From positions 62,001 to 126,000 of the forward strand of contig NZ_FOEE01000011.1 in the NCBI RefSeq assembly GCF_900110555.1: 64,000 nucleotides of DNA, in the 5' to 3' direction. The translations under genes and the position numbers were made by a program. The stretch comes from Trujillonella endophytica (GTDB lineage Bacteria; Actinomycetota; Actinomycetes; Mycobacteriales; Geodermatophilaceae). The notes under the pieces were generated by a model. That model did not search any database and had not been told where the DNA came from. It worked only from the letters and a program-made list of their open reading frames with translations. Positions 48,054 through 55,126 of this stretch are shown here, piece by piece (position 1 is the stretch's first letter; the number at the start of each line of letters is the position of its first letter).

Positions 48054-48878
48054 TCACGTGCCGTCCTGTCGGTAGACCAGCACGGAGTGGCCGATGCGGA
48101 TGACGTCGCCGTCGGCGAGGGCCTGCCGGGTGATCCGGCGGCCGTTGACCAGCGTGCCGTTGGTGGAGCCCAGGTCCTCGACGTGGGCGATCCCGCCGTC
48201 GAGCACGACGTCGACGTGCTTGCGGCTGACGCCGGTGTCGGGCAGCCGGATGTCGGCGTCGGTGCCGCGGCCGATCACGTTGCGGCCCGTGGTCAGCTCG
48301 TGCCGGGTGCCGGGGCCGTCGACGACCAGCACGTGCGTGACGCCGGGGTTGGAGCCGGCCCGCCCGACGACGGACGACGGGTGCTGGCGGCCGGTGTCGG
48401 TGGCCATCCGCGCGCGCAGCGGCGGCAGCGGCGGCACCCCCTCGCCGGGGGGCGGCGGCATGCCCGTCCCGACGGGGACGGCGTCGACGCGCGAGCCCGG
48501 GCGCGCCGGATCGGCGACGTGCGAGCCCACCTCGAAGACACCGGTGGGCAGCGACTCGTCGAGCTCCAGGCGGACCTGCACCTCGCCGAACAGCTGGTAG
48601 CCCTCGGCCCCGACGTGCTCGGCGACCATGTCGGCGAGCTCGGCGGCCAGCTGCTCGGACCACTCGGCGAGGTTGTCGAAGTCGGCGCGCCCCAGTCGCA
48701 CGTCGTAGACGTTCGGCGCGAGCACCCGCCCCTCGCCCAGGACCGAGCGCTGCTCGTCCGCCTCGCGGGTCAGGGCCTTGGCGATCTCGGCGGGGTGGAC
48801 CTTGCCCTTGAACAGCCGGGCGAAGGCCAGCCCGACCATCCCCTCGAGTCGCCGCTCGAAGCGCTGCAGCACGCCCAC
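48054..48878 (-). CDS. fhaA: DUF3662 and FHA-domain protein FhaA
   Basis: 274 residues. The N-terminal DUF3662 domain (about 1-125, MGVLQRFERRLEGMVG...FKGKVHPAEIAKAL) and C-terminal FHA domain (about 185-270, NVIGRGTDADIRLPDTGVSRKHVDV...DLGSTNGTLVNG) are joined by a Pro-rich linker. FhaA is a PknB substrate that binds the MurJ-associated machinery in mycobacteria. GTG 48878 gives the family N-terminus; a longer frame reading through the tRNA-Leu region is not credible. First gene of the operon. Confidence 0.94.
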   Translation of the reverse strand: MGVLQRFERRLEGMVGLAFARLFKGKVHPAEIAKALTREADEQRSVLGEGRVLAPNVYDVRLGRADFDNLAEWSEQLAAELADMVAEHVGAEGYQLFGEVQVRLELDESLPTGVFEVGSHVADPARPGSRVDAVPVGTGMPPPPGEGVPPLPPLRARMATDTGRQHPSSVVGRAGSNPGVTHVLVVDGPGTRHELTTGRNVIGRGTDADIRLPDTGVSRKHVDVVLDGGIAHVEDLGSTNGTLVNGRRITRQALADGDVIRIGHSVLVYRQDGT

Positions 48879-48924
48879 AGTCGCTCCTCCAGGCTCGTTC
48901 GGCGCCGACGTCCGGCCAACCGTG

Positions 48925-48930
48925 ATCGTA
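48925..48930 (-). promoter_or_regulatory. -10 element of the fhaA-pknB operon
   Basis: TACGAT on the minus strand, giving a leader of about 40 nt to the fhaA GTG. It is the same hexamer as the trxB -10. Confidence 0.45.
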
Positions 48931-49025
48931 GCCGGGCACGAGCGGCGCGACCGGTCAGGAAGGCGCGACTCCCCGGGAGCGACCTCGCCGCCCGACCCGT
49001 TGCCGGGGTCTCCCCAGGTGGCTGC

Positions 49026-49031
49026 TAATGT
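49026..49031 (+). promoter_or_regulatory. -10 element of tRNA-Leu
   Basis: TAATGT lies 12 nt before the tRNA 5' end. Confidence 0.4.
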
Positions 49032-49043
49032 CGTCGTGCGTCC

Positions 49044-49129
49044 GGGCAAGTGGCGGAATGGCAGACGCGCACGGTTCAGGTCCGTGTGTCCGAAAGGACG
49101 TGGGGGTTCAAGTCCCCCCTTGCCCACCA
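49044..49129 (+). tRNA. tRNA-Leu (CAG)
   Basis: 86-nt class II tRNA including an encoded CCA. Acceptor GGGCAAG/CTTGCCC, anticodon stem CACGG/CCGTG around TTCAGGT (anticodon CAG), long variable arm TGTCCGAAAGGACG, T-arm GGGGGTTCAAGTCCCCC. It lies upstream of fhaA as leuT does in M. tuberculosis. Confidence 0.96.
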
Positions 49130-49131
49130 GC

Positions 49132-49167
49132 ACGACGAGCCGGCCCCTCGAGGGGCCGGCTCGTCGT
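49132..49167. terminator. 36-bp perfect palindrome after tRNA-Leu
   Basis: ACGACGAGCCGGCCCCTC is immediately followed by its exact reverse complement with no spacer. It starts 2 bp after the tRNA CCA and ends 32 bp before the convergent stress-protein stop, so it likely terminates both. Confidence 0.75.
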
Positions 49168-49199
49168 CGTTGTGGGGGTCGGTGCGGGGTGCGCAGAGG

Positions 49200-49595
49200 T
49201 CAGCGGGTGGCCTTGACGGCCAGCACGGGGCAGTCGGCGTCGAGCAGGATCCGCTGGGCCTGGCTGCCGAACAGCAGCTTCCCGGTGGGGCTGCGGCGCC
49301 GCATGCCGATGACGACGAGGGTGGCGCCGATCCGCTCGGCGGCGTCCACGACCTCCTCGGCCGCGTCGCGCCCGCGCACCAGCTGCTCGATCTCGAACGG
49401 GACCCCGGCCTCGGCCAGCCGGCCGCGCAGCCGCTCGACCTCGCCCTCGTCGAGGAACTTCGGGTCGTTGCTGGCGTCGCTCTGGCCGACGTTCACCAGG
49501 TGGAGCGTCTCGCCCCGGCGGGCGGCCTCCTCGATGGCCGCGTCCAGCGCGGCCCGTCCTTCAGCACTCGGCACGTAGCCGACGACGACGGTCAT
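49200..49595 (-). CDS. Universal stress protein, copy 1
   Basis: 131-residue UspA-fold protein starting MTVVVGYVPSAEGRAAL and ending with the nucleotide-binding-type segment RRRSPTGKLLFGSQAQRILL. It is a near duplicate of the next gene: by eye 93 of 131 aligned residues are identical without gaps. Single-domain actinobacterial Usps often bind ATP; the specific role is unknown. A TATGCT -10 (49603-49608) is 7 nt before the ATG, so each copy seems to have its own leaderless promoter. Confidence 0.9.
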   Translation of the reverse strand: MTVVVGYVPSAEGRAALDAAIEEAARRGETLHLVNVGQSDASNDPKFLDEGEVERLRGRLAEAGVPFEIEQLVRGRDAAEEVVDAAERIGATLVVIGMRRRSPTGKLLFGSQAQRILLDADCPVLAVKATR

Positions 49596-49680
49596 GCGGC
49601 GCAGCATAGGGATGACCTGCGTCACCGTCGGCGTTCCCCCGCCGGTGTCCGCCCCGTTCGGGTGTTCCGCCCGCCCGGCC

Positions 49681-50076
49681 TCAGTGCGGCGCCTTCACCG
49701 CCAGGACCGGGCGGTCGGCGTCGAGCAGCACCCGCTGCGCCTGGCTGCCGAACAGCAGCTTTCCCGTGGGGCTGCGGCGCCGCAGCCCGACGACGATGAG
49801 GCTGGCGTCGACACGCTCGGCCTCCGCCACCAGCTCCTCGGCGGCCTCCCTGCCGCGGACCAGCTGCTCGATCTCGAAGGCGGCGCCCTCGAACAACAGG
49901 CGGTCGGCCAGCCGGATCCGCTCGCCCTCGTCGAGGAACCGTGGGTCGTTCGCGGCATCGGGCTGCCCGACGTTGACGACGAGCAGCGGCTCGCGGCGCC
50001 GGTCGGCCTCGGCCAGCGCGGCCTGCAGCGCCGCCTCCCCGATGGGGCCCGGTACGTAGCCGACGACCACGGTCAT
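49681..50076 (-). CDS. Universal stress protein, copy 2
   Basis: 131 residues, the paralogue of the preceding gene, with conserved RFLDEGE, FEIEQLVRGREAAEE and RRRSPTGKLLFGSQAQRVLL. The two lie in tandem on the minus strand, 85 bp apart. TAGGCT (50083-50088) is 6 nt upstream of the ATG. The substitutions are spread along the protein, so the duplication is not very recent. Confidence 0.9.
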   Translation of the reverse strand: MTVVVGYVPGPIGEAALQAALAEADRRREPLLVVNVGQPDAANDPRFLDEGERIRLADRLLFEGAAFEIEQLVRGREAAEELVAEAERVDASLIVVGLRRRSPTGKLLFGSQAQRVLLDADRPVLAVKAPH

Positions 50077-50126
50077 GGCCGGAGCCTAGGGACCACCCGG
50101 CCCCGTCGCACGCACCGACGCGGTGG

Positions 50127-50606
50127 TCAGGAGGGCAGCTGCCGGGGTCCGCCGGGGTCCGCGCGGCCCTCGGACAGCGTCTGCGCGAGCAGGACCGCCC
50201 CCCACGGCCCGACCACCCAGATCGGCCACGGGTACAGCCACTCGCCGGAGACCAGGCAGGTGATGAGCCAGATGGCGGTGACGAGCACCGCGGTCGACAG
50301 CCAGCTCGCCCACGCGGCGGCGCGGCTCCCGCCCCAGGCCGCCCAGGCCCAGCCGCTCGCGGGGGCCGCCTTCCCGGCGGCCGGGCCGGCGGGCGCGGAC
50401 GCCGCAGGTACCGCGGGGGCCGCCGGCAGCGCCGGCAGGTCGGTGGTCAGCTCGTCGAGCTCGCCGTAGGTCTTCGCGGCGTAGGCGCCGCTGAGGCGCT
50501 CCTCGTACTCGGCGACCGTGAGGCGCCCGGCGGTCATGTGCCGGCCGAGGAGGTCGGCCACCGCGGCGCGGTCGGCGTCGGCGGCGCGCAGGTGCGGCTC
50601 GGGCAT
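50127..50606 (-). CDS. DUF1707 protein with two C-terminal membrane helices
   Basis: 159 residues. The N-terminal DUF1707/SHOCT-like domain (LRAADADRAAVADLLGRHMTAGRLTVAEYEERLSGAYAAKTYGELDELTTDLP) is followed by an Ala/Pro linker and two hydrophobic segments (SWLSTAVLVTAIWLITCLV, YPWPIWVVGPWGAVLLAQ). Widespread in actinobacteria, function unknown, presumably a small membrane regulator. CACACT (50613-50618, minus) is 6 nt before the ATG. Confidence 0.85.
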   Translation of the reverse strand: MPEPHLRAADADRAAVADLLGRHMTAGRLTVAEYEERLSGAYAAKTYGELDELTTDLPALPAAPAVPAASAPAGPAAGKAAPASGWAWAAWGGSRAAAWASWLSTAVLVTAIWLITCLVSGEWLYPWPIWVVGPWGAVLLAQTLSEGRADPGGPRQLPS

Positions 50607-50653
50607 GCGACCAGTGTGACCGCCGGGATCGCCGTCCCGCATCCACCGACCGT

Positions 50654-50723
50654 GCAATCCCGCGCTTCTGCCCCGGGCAATTCCGCGCTTCTGCCCCCGG
50701 GCAATTCCGCGCTCCTGCCCCGG
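50654..50723. repeat. Three tandem 23-24-bp repeats
   Basis: Units at 50654-50676, 50677-50700 and 50701-50723 share GCAATTCCGCGCTTCTGCCC followed by C/G. They fill the short gap between the upstream end of the DUF1707 gene and the acyl-CoA dehydrogenase stop. Confidence 0.85.
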
Positions 50724-50725
50724 GG

Positions 50726-51889
50726 TCAGCCGGCGGCGGGGGACGCCTCCCGGGCGAGGTGCTTGCCGATGACCATGCGCTGGATCTGGTTGGTGCCCTC
50801 GAAGATCTGCATGACCTTGGCCTCGCGCATGTAGCGCTCGGCGGGGTGGTCGCGGGTGTAGCCGGCGCCGCCGAGCACCTGGACGGCGTCGGTGGTCACC
50901 TTCATGGCGGCGTCGGTCGCGATCAACTTGGCGATGCTCGCCTGCCGCGCGTAGGGCTTGCCGGCGTCCTTGCGGCGGGCCGCGACCAGGTAGGTGGCGC
51001 GGGCGGACTCGACCGCGGCCGCCATGTCGGCGAGGAGGAACGCCACGCCCTGGTGGTCGACGATCCGCCTGCCGAACGCCTCCCGCTCCAGGGCGTAGGC
51101 GACGGCCAGGTCGAGGGCGGACTGGGCCAGGCCGACGGCGACGGCGCTGACGCCGAGGCGGCCGGAGTCCAGCGCGGCCAGCGCGATGCCCAGCCCGCGG
51201 CCGCGCTCGCCCACCAGCCGGTCGGCCGGCACGGGGACGTCGTCGAGCCGGATCGCCGCGGTGGTGGAGCCGGTCATCCCCATCTTCTCCTCGGGGCGGG
51301 CGGCGGAGAGGCCGGCCAGGTCGGGGGTGAGGTGGAAGCAGGAGATCGCCCGACCGCCGTCGTCCGGCGTCCGCAGGAACGTCGAGTAGAAGTCGGCATG
51401 CCCGCCGTGGGTCACCCAGGCCTTCTCCCCGGACGCCGTCCAGCCGGCGTCGTCGGCCTTGGCCGACGCCCGCATCGCGGCGGGGTCGGAGCCGGCGTGG
51501 GCCTCGGAGAGGCAGTAGGCGCCCAGCAGCCGGCCGCCGACCATCTCCGGCAGCCGGTCGCGCCGCTGCGCCGCCGTGCCGAAGTTGTCGATCGGGAAGC
51601 AGGCCAGGGTGTGCACGCTGACCCCGAGCGCGACGCTGGCCCAGCGGGCCGCCAGCTCCTCGACGACCTGTAGGTAGACCTCGTACGGCTGGCCGCCGCC
51701 GCCGACGTCCTCGCCGAAGGGCAGGCCGAGCAGGCCGGCCTCGCCCAGCAGCGTGAACACCTCGCGGGGGAAACGCTCCTCCCGCTCGTACGCGGCGGCC
51801 TTGGGGGCGAGCTCGGCGTCGGCGATCTCGCGGGTGAGGGCGATCAGGTCGGCCGCCTCGGTCGTGGGCAGCTCGCGGTCGACGGGCAC
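50726..51889 (-). CDS. Acyl-CoA dehydrogenase family protein
   Basis: 387 residues; FAD enzyme for the first step of beta-oxidation or branched-chain acyl-CoA breakdown. Motifs: CLSEAHAGSDPAAM (signature 1), KAWVTHGG, the second signature QVLGGAGYTRDHPAERYMREAKVMQIFEGTNQIQRM, and the catalytic glutamate in FEGTNQ as in short-chain acyl-CoA dehydrogenases. GTG 51889 has GGAGG upstream. Divergent from a TetR gene, with a palindromic operator between. Confidence 0.9.
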   Translation of the reverse strand: MPVDRELPTTEAADLIALTREIADAELAPKAAAYEREERFPREVFTLLGEAGLLGLPFGEDVGGGGQPYEVYLQVVEELAARWASVALGVSVHTLACFPIDNFGTAAQRRDRLPEMVGGRLLGAYCLSEAHAGSDPAAMRASAKADDAGWTASGEKAWVTHGGHADFYSTFLRTPDDGGRAISCFHLTPDLAGLSAARPEEKMGMTGSTTAAIRLDDVPVPADRLVGERGRGLGIALAALDSGRLGVSAVAVGLAQSALDLAVAYALEREAFGRRIVDHQGVAFLLADMAAAVESARATYLVAARRKDAGKPYARQASIAKLIATDAAMKVTTDAVQVLGGAGYTRDHPAERYMREAKVMQIFEGTNQIQRMVIGKHLAREASPAAG

Positions 51890-51909
51890 GGGACCTCCAG
51901 GCAGGGCGA

Positions 51910-51937
51910 CAGTACTGGCAACGGTACGCCAGTACTG
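51910..51937. promoter_or_regulatory. Inverted-repeat operator between acyl-CoA dehydrogenase and TetR genes
   Basis: CAGTACTGGC (51910-51919), 8-nt spacer, GCCAGTACTG (51928-51937): perfect 10-bp arms, each itself holding AGTACT. It lies between the divergent starts, overlaps plausible TACTGT/TACTGC -10 hexamers on both sides and is a likely binding site for the adjacent TetR protein. Confidence 0.75.
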
Positions 51938-51982
51938 CTTCTCGTTCTGGAGGATGCTGGCACGCCGATCCGGGAGGTGGGC

Positions 51983-52576
51983 ATGTCGGCGGAGGCCGAG
52001 GCGGCGGGCGAGCGGGTGCTGACCGCGCGCCAGGCCGAGCTGCTCGACCAGCTGGAGGCCCTCTTCCTCGCCGAGGGGTTCACCGGTTTCACCCTCGACG
52101 ACCTCGTCGTCCGCCTGCGCTGCTCGAAGAGCACGCTCTACACGCTCGCCGGGAGCAAGGAGCAGCTGGCCGCGCGGGTGGTGCGGCACTTCTTCCGCAA
52201 GGCCGCCGCGACGGTGGAGGCGCAGGCCGTCGACGAGGACGACCCGGCGCTGCGGGTGACCGCCTACCTGACCGCGGTCGCGCGGGCGCTGGCCCCGGCC
52301 GGCCCCGCGTTCCGCCGGGACCTGGAGCGCTTCGCACCCGGCCGGGAGGTGTACGAGCGGCACACCGCGCTGGCCGCCGAGCGGATCCGCGAGCTCGTCG
52401 CCGAGGGTGTGGCGGCCGGCCGCTTCCGGCAGGTGCACCCGGCGCTGGTCGCCGACACGGTCACCACGCTGATGTTCCGGATCGGCCGGGGCGAGACCGG
52501 GCGCGCCACCGGGCTGTCCGACGCCGCCGCCTATCGAGAGCTGGCCGCCCTGCTGCTGCACGGGATCAGCCTGTGA
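51983..52576 (+). CDS. TetR-family transcriptional regulator (divergent from acyl-CoA dehydrogenase)
   Basis: 197 residues. The N-terminal helix-turn-helix spans about 18-62 (LLDQLEALFLAEGF...LDDLVVRLRCSKSTLYTLAGSKEQL); the C-terminal half is a ligand-binding helical domain. ATG 51983 has GGGAGG 6 nt upstream. Divergence from an acyl-CoA dehydrogenase and the shared 28-bp operator suggest it represses both and responds to an acyl-CoA or related ligand; that ligand is inference. Confidence 0.88.
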   Translation: MSAEAEAAGERVLTARQAELLDQLEALFLAEGFTGFTLDDLVVRLRCSKSTLYTLAGSKEQLAARVVRHFFRKAAATVEAQAVDEDDPALRVTAYLTAVARALAPAGPAFRRDLERFAPGREVYERHTALAAERIRELVAEGVAAGRFRQVHPALVADTVTTLMFRIGRGETGRATGLSDAAAYRELAALLLHGISL

Positions 52577-52586
52577 TGATCACGCG

Positions 52587-53063
52587 GTGACCTCATCGAC
52601 GTGTGCGCTGGTCCCCGCCGCCTGGGACGAGCCGGAGGTGCAGGCCCTTGTCGCCGCCCAGCAGGAGGAGCTGCGGGCCCGGTACGAGGGCGACACCGAG
52701 CCGGGCACCCCGCCGTCGGCGGCCGACGTCGCGGTCCTGCTGGTCGCGCGGGACGCGGACGGGACGCCGGTCGGCTGCGGCGCCCTGCGCCGACTGGAGC
52801 CCGGGGCCGCCGAGGTCAAGCGGATGTACGTCGTGCCCGGTGCGCGGGGCCGCGGCATCTCCCGCGCGGTGCTGACGGCGCTGGAGGCCGCGGCGCGCGA
52901 GCGCGGCTGGACGACGCTGCGGCTCGAGACCGGTCCGCTCCAGCCGGAGGCGATCGGGCTGTACGAGAGCGCGGGCTACCGGCCGATCGGGCCCTTCGGC
53001 GTCTACGTCGACGAGCCGGACGCGGGCTGCTCCCTCTACTTCGAGCGCGTGCTCGCCCCCTGA
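52587..53063 (+). CDS. GNAT-family N-acetyltransferase
   Basis: 158 residues with the acetyl-CoA site in VKRMYVVPGARGRGISRAVL and the C-terminal GLYESAGYRPIGPFGVY segment. The substrate is unknown. GTG 52587 lies 10 bp after the TetR stop with GATGAT 6 nt upstream, so it may have its own leaderless transcript. Confidence 0.88.
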   Translation: MTSSTCALVPAAWDEPEVQALVAAQQEELRARYEGDTEPGTPPSAADVAVLLVARDADGTPVGCGALRRLEPGAAEVKRMYVVPGARGRGISRAVLTALEAAARERGWTTLRLETGPLQPEAIGLYESAGYRPIGPFGVYVDEPDAGCSLYFERVLAP

Positions 53064-53110
53064 TCCCCGCCACCTGACCGAGCACGCCCGGATGTGGTGG
53101 GCTGGCGGCC

Positions 53111-54052
53111 ATGAGCGTGCCGCCGCACACCCCGTGGCCCCCGATCGAGCCGGTCGACGTCGAGCTCGTCAGCGGGAACGCCCGGCTGGCCGTCGACCTG
53201 CGCGGCGGCGGCATCCGGGCGCTGTCCGCGGGCGGCTGGGACGTCGTCGACGGCTATCCGTCGGGTGCGATCCCGGCCGGACGTCGCGGCGGCGTGCTGC
53301 TGCCCTGGCCGAACCGGCTGCGCGACGGCCGCTGGAGCTGGGCCGGCCGGGACCTGCAGCTCGACGTCGCCTCGGCCGACAAGCCGAACGCCGCGCACGG
53401 GCTGCTCTCCTGGCAGCCGTTCGTCGTGCTCGGCCGCTTCTCCGACGCGGTCACGGTCGGCACGACGGTCGAGCCCCGCCCCGGCTATCCGTTCCGGCTG
53501 CTCGTCGCCCTGGACTACGCGCTGTCGCCGCAGCGGCTGTCGGTGACCGTGCGGGTCCGCAACGCCTCGGCCGAGCCCGCGCCCTTCGGCGCCGGGATGC
53601 ACCCGTACCTGGCGGTCGGCGGCGCTGCCGACGGCGCCCTCGACGGGGCCGTGGCCGACGCCGAGCTCACCGTGCCGGCCCGGACGGCGCTGGTCACCGA
53701 CGGCGGCCTGCCCACCGGCGAGCGCACCCCGTTCGACGGCGCCGTCGGCCGGATCGGGGAGCGGTCGATCGACACCCCGCTCACCGACCTCGACCGCGAT
53801 CCGGACGGCTGGGCGCGGGTCCGGCTGAGCGGCCCGGCAGGTGCGGTCGAGCTCGCCGTCGACCGCTCCTGGCCGTGGCTGCAGGTCTACACCGGCGACA
53901 CGCTGCCCCCCGGCCAGCGCCGGCGCAGCGTCGCGGTCGAGCCGATGACCTGCCCGCCCAACGCCCTGGCCGACGGCGTCGACCTCGTCGTCCTCGAGCC
54001 CGCCGCCACCTGGGCGGGCACGTGGACGCTGACCTGGACGCCGGGTGGCTGA
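53111..54052 (+). CDS. Aldose 1-epimerase family protein
   Basis: 313 residues with the galactose mutarotase beta-sandwich. Conserved elements: LLPWPNRLRDGRW, the active-site His in AAHGLLSWQPF, the second His in GAGMHPYLAVGG, and the C-terminal AVEPMTCPPNALADG with the catalytic glutamate. It interconverts alpha and beta anomers of a hexose; the sugar is not defined. It overlaps the MOSC gene by 8 nt. Confidence 0.9.
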   Translation: MSVPPHTPWPPIEPVDVELVSGNARLAVDLRGGGIRALSAGGWDVVDGYPSGAIPAGRRGGVLLPWPNRLRDGRWSWAGRDLQLDVASADKPNAAHGLLSWQPFVVLGRFSDAVTVGTTVEPRPGYPFRLLVALDYALSPQRLSVTVRVRNASAEPAPFGAGMHPYLAVGGAADGALDGAVADAELTVPARTALVTDGGLPTGERTPFDGAVGRIGERSIDTPLTDLDRDPDGWARVRLSGPAGAVELAVDRSWPWLQVYTGDTLPPGQRRRSVAVEPMTCPPNALADGVDLVVLEPAATWAGTWTLTWTPGG

Positions 54053-54779
54053 GCTGCGGGTCGCCGAGCTCTGGCGCTATCCGGTGAAGTCCCTGCAGGG
54101 GGAGCGCCTGGAGGTCGCCGAGGTCGGCACGGAGGGGCTGGCCGGCGACCGCGGGTGGGCGCTGTTCGACAGCTCGACCGGGATCGGGCTCACCGCCCGC
54201 CGGGAGCCCGACCTGCTGTTCGCCACCGGGCGGCTGGCCCCCGACGGCGGGGTCCAGGTGGTGCTGCCCGACGGCACCGTCACCAGCGAGGACGCCGTCC
54301 TCTCCGCGTGGCTCGGCCGGGCTGTGGGCCTGCGGGCCGCGGGCGACGTGCCCGGCCGGCGACGCTACGAGAACCCGAAGGACGTCCGGGACGACGGCGA
54401 GTACGCCTGGGACTCCTTCGACGGCGCGCGCGGGGCGTTCCACGACAGCAGCCGCACGCGGGTCTCGCTGGTCTCCGCGGCCACGCTCGGCGACTGGGAT
54501 CGGCGACGGTTCCGGTCCAACGTCGTGCTGGCCGGTGCGGGGGAGGACGAGCTGGTGGGTCACCGGGTCGGGCTGGGCGGCGCCGAGCTCGACGTCGTCA
54601 AGCGCGTCTCCCGCTGCGTGATGGTGACCCGCCCCCAGCCCGGGGGCATCGGCCGGGACACCGGGGTGCTCAAGACCGTCCACCGCGAGCGCGGCGGGAA
54701 CCTCGCGGTCGCCGCGCTGGTCGCCCGACCGGGTCCGGTGGCCGTCGGGGACGCGCTGATCGACCTGGGGGGAGGATGA
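54045..54779 (+). CDS. MOSC-domain protein
   Basis: 244 residues. An N-terminal MOSC_N beta-barrel (ELRVAELWRYPVKSLQGERL) precedes the MOSC domain with the conserved cysteine in RVSRCVMVTRPQPGGIGRD. Such proteins are relatives of the molybdenum-cofactor sulfurase C-domain and of mARC/YcbX. No ferredoxin domain is present. The stop overlaps the next start (ATGA). Confidence 0.88.
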   Translation: MAELRVAELWRYPVKSLQGERLEVAEVGTEGLAGDRGWALFDSSTGIGLTARREPDLLFATGRLAPDGGVQVVLPDGTVTSEDAVLSAWLGRAVGLRAAGDVPGRRRYENPKDVRDDGEYAWDSFDGARGAFHDSSRTRVSLVSAATLGDWDRRRFRSNVVLAGAGEDELVGHRVGLGGAELDVVKRVSRCVMVTRPQPGGIGRDTGVLKTVHRERGGNLAVAALVARPGPVAVGDALIDLGGG

Positions 54780-55000
54780 CCGGCATGCGCACCGTCTCCC
54801 TCCGCCCCGGCGAGGAGTCCATCCGGCTCGGCCAGCTCCTCAAGCTCGTCGACGCCGTGCCGACCGGCGCCCAGGTCAAGGACGTGCTGGTCACCGGCGT
54901 CGTCCGCGTGAACGGCGAGCCGGAGGACCGGCGCGGGCGGCAGGTGCGGCGGGGGGACGTGGTGAGCATCGAGGGCATCGAGGACGTGACCGTCGGGTGA
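54776..55000 (+). CDS. S4-domain RNA-binding protein
   Basis: 74 residues with an S4 fold (SIRLGQLLKLVDAVPTGAQVKDVLVTGVVRVNGEPEDRRGRQVRRGDVV), resembling YaaA/RlbA-type proteins found near recF in firmicutes. It probably binds structured RNA or ribosomal precursors. ATG 54776 overlaps the MOSC stop. The last codons and the stop fall inside the first copy of a 55-bp direct repeat. Confidence 0.88.
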   Translation: MTGMRTVSLRPGEESIRLGQLLKLVDAVPTGAQVKDVLVTGVVRVNGEPEDRRGRQVRRGDVVSIEGIEDVTVG

Positions 55001-55046
55001 CAGCTCCGGGAGCATCGCAGCGAGGAACGAGCGAGGAGCGGACCGG
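54992..55046. repeat. 55-bp direct repeat, copy 1
   Basis: Identical to 55072-55126, beginning GTCGGGTGACAGCTCCGG and ending GAGGAGCGGACCGG. It includes the last two codons and the stop of the S4 gene. Period 80 bp. A decayed relative may exist at about 47485-47510 on the minus strand (GCAGCGAGGGACGATCGAGG). Confidence 0.92.
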
Positions 55047-55071
55047 GGCGCGGAACCCGACCGGGGGGTGG

Positions 55072-55126
55072 GTCGGGTGACAGCTCCGGGAGCATCGCAG
55101 CGAGGAACGAGCGAGGAGCGGACCGG
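55072..55126. repeat. 55-bp direct repeat, copy 2
   Basis: Exact second copy of 54992-55046. It supplies the probable start codon and first residues of the RNB gene. Confidence 0.92.

Noticed and set aside
49044-49133. N-terminal extension of FhaA through the tRNA-Leu region
   Set aside because: The extra residues are antisense tRNA sequence; MGVLQRFERRL at 48878 is the family N-terminus.
50654-50723. CRISPR array
   Set aside because: Repeats are contiguous with no unique spacers and no cas genes are present.
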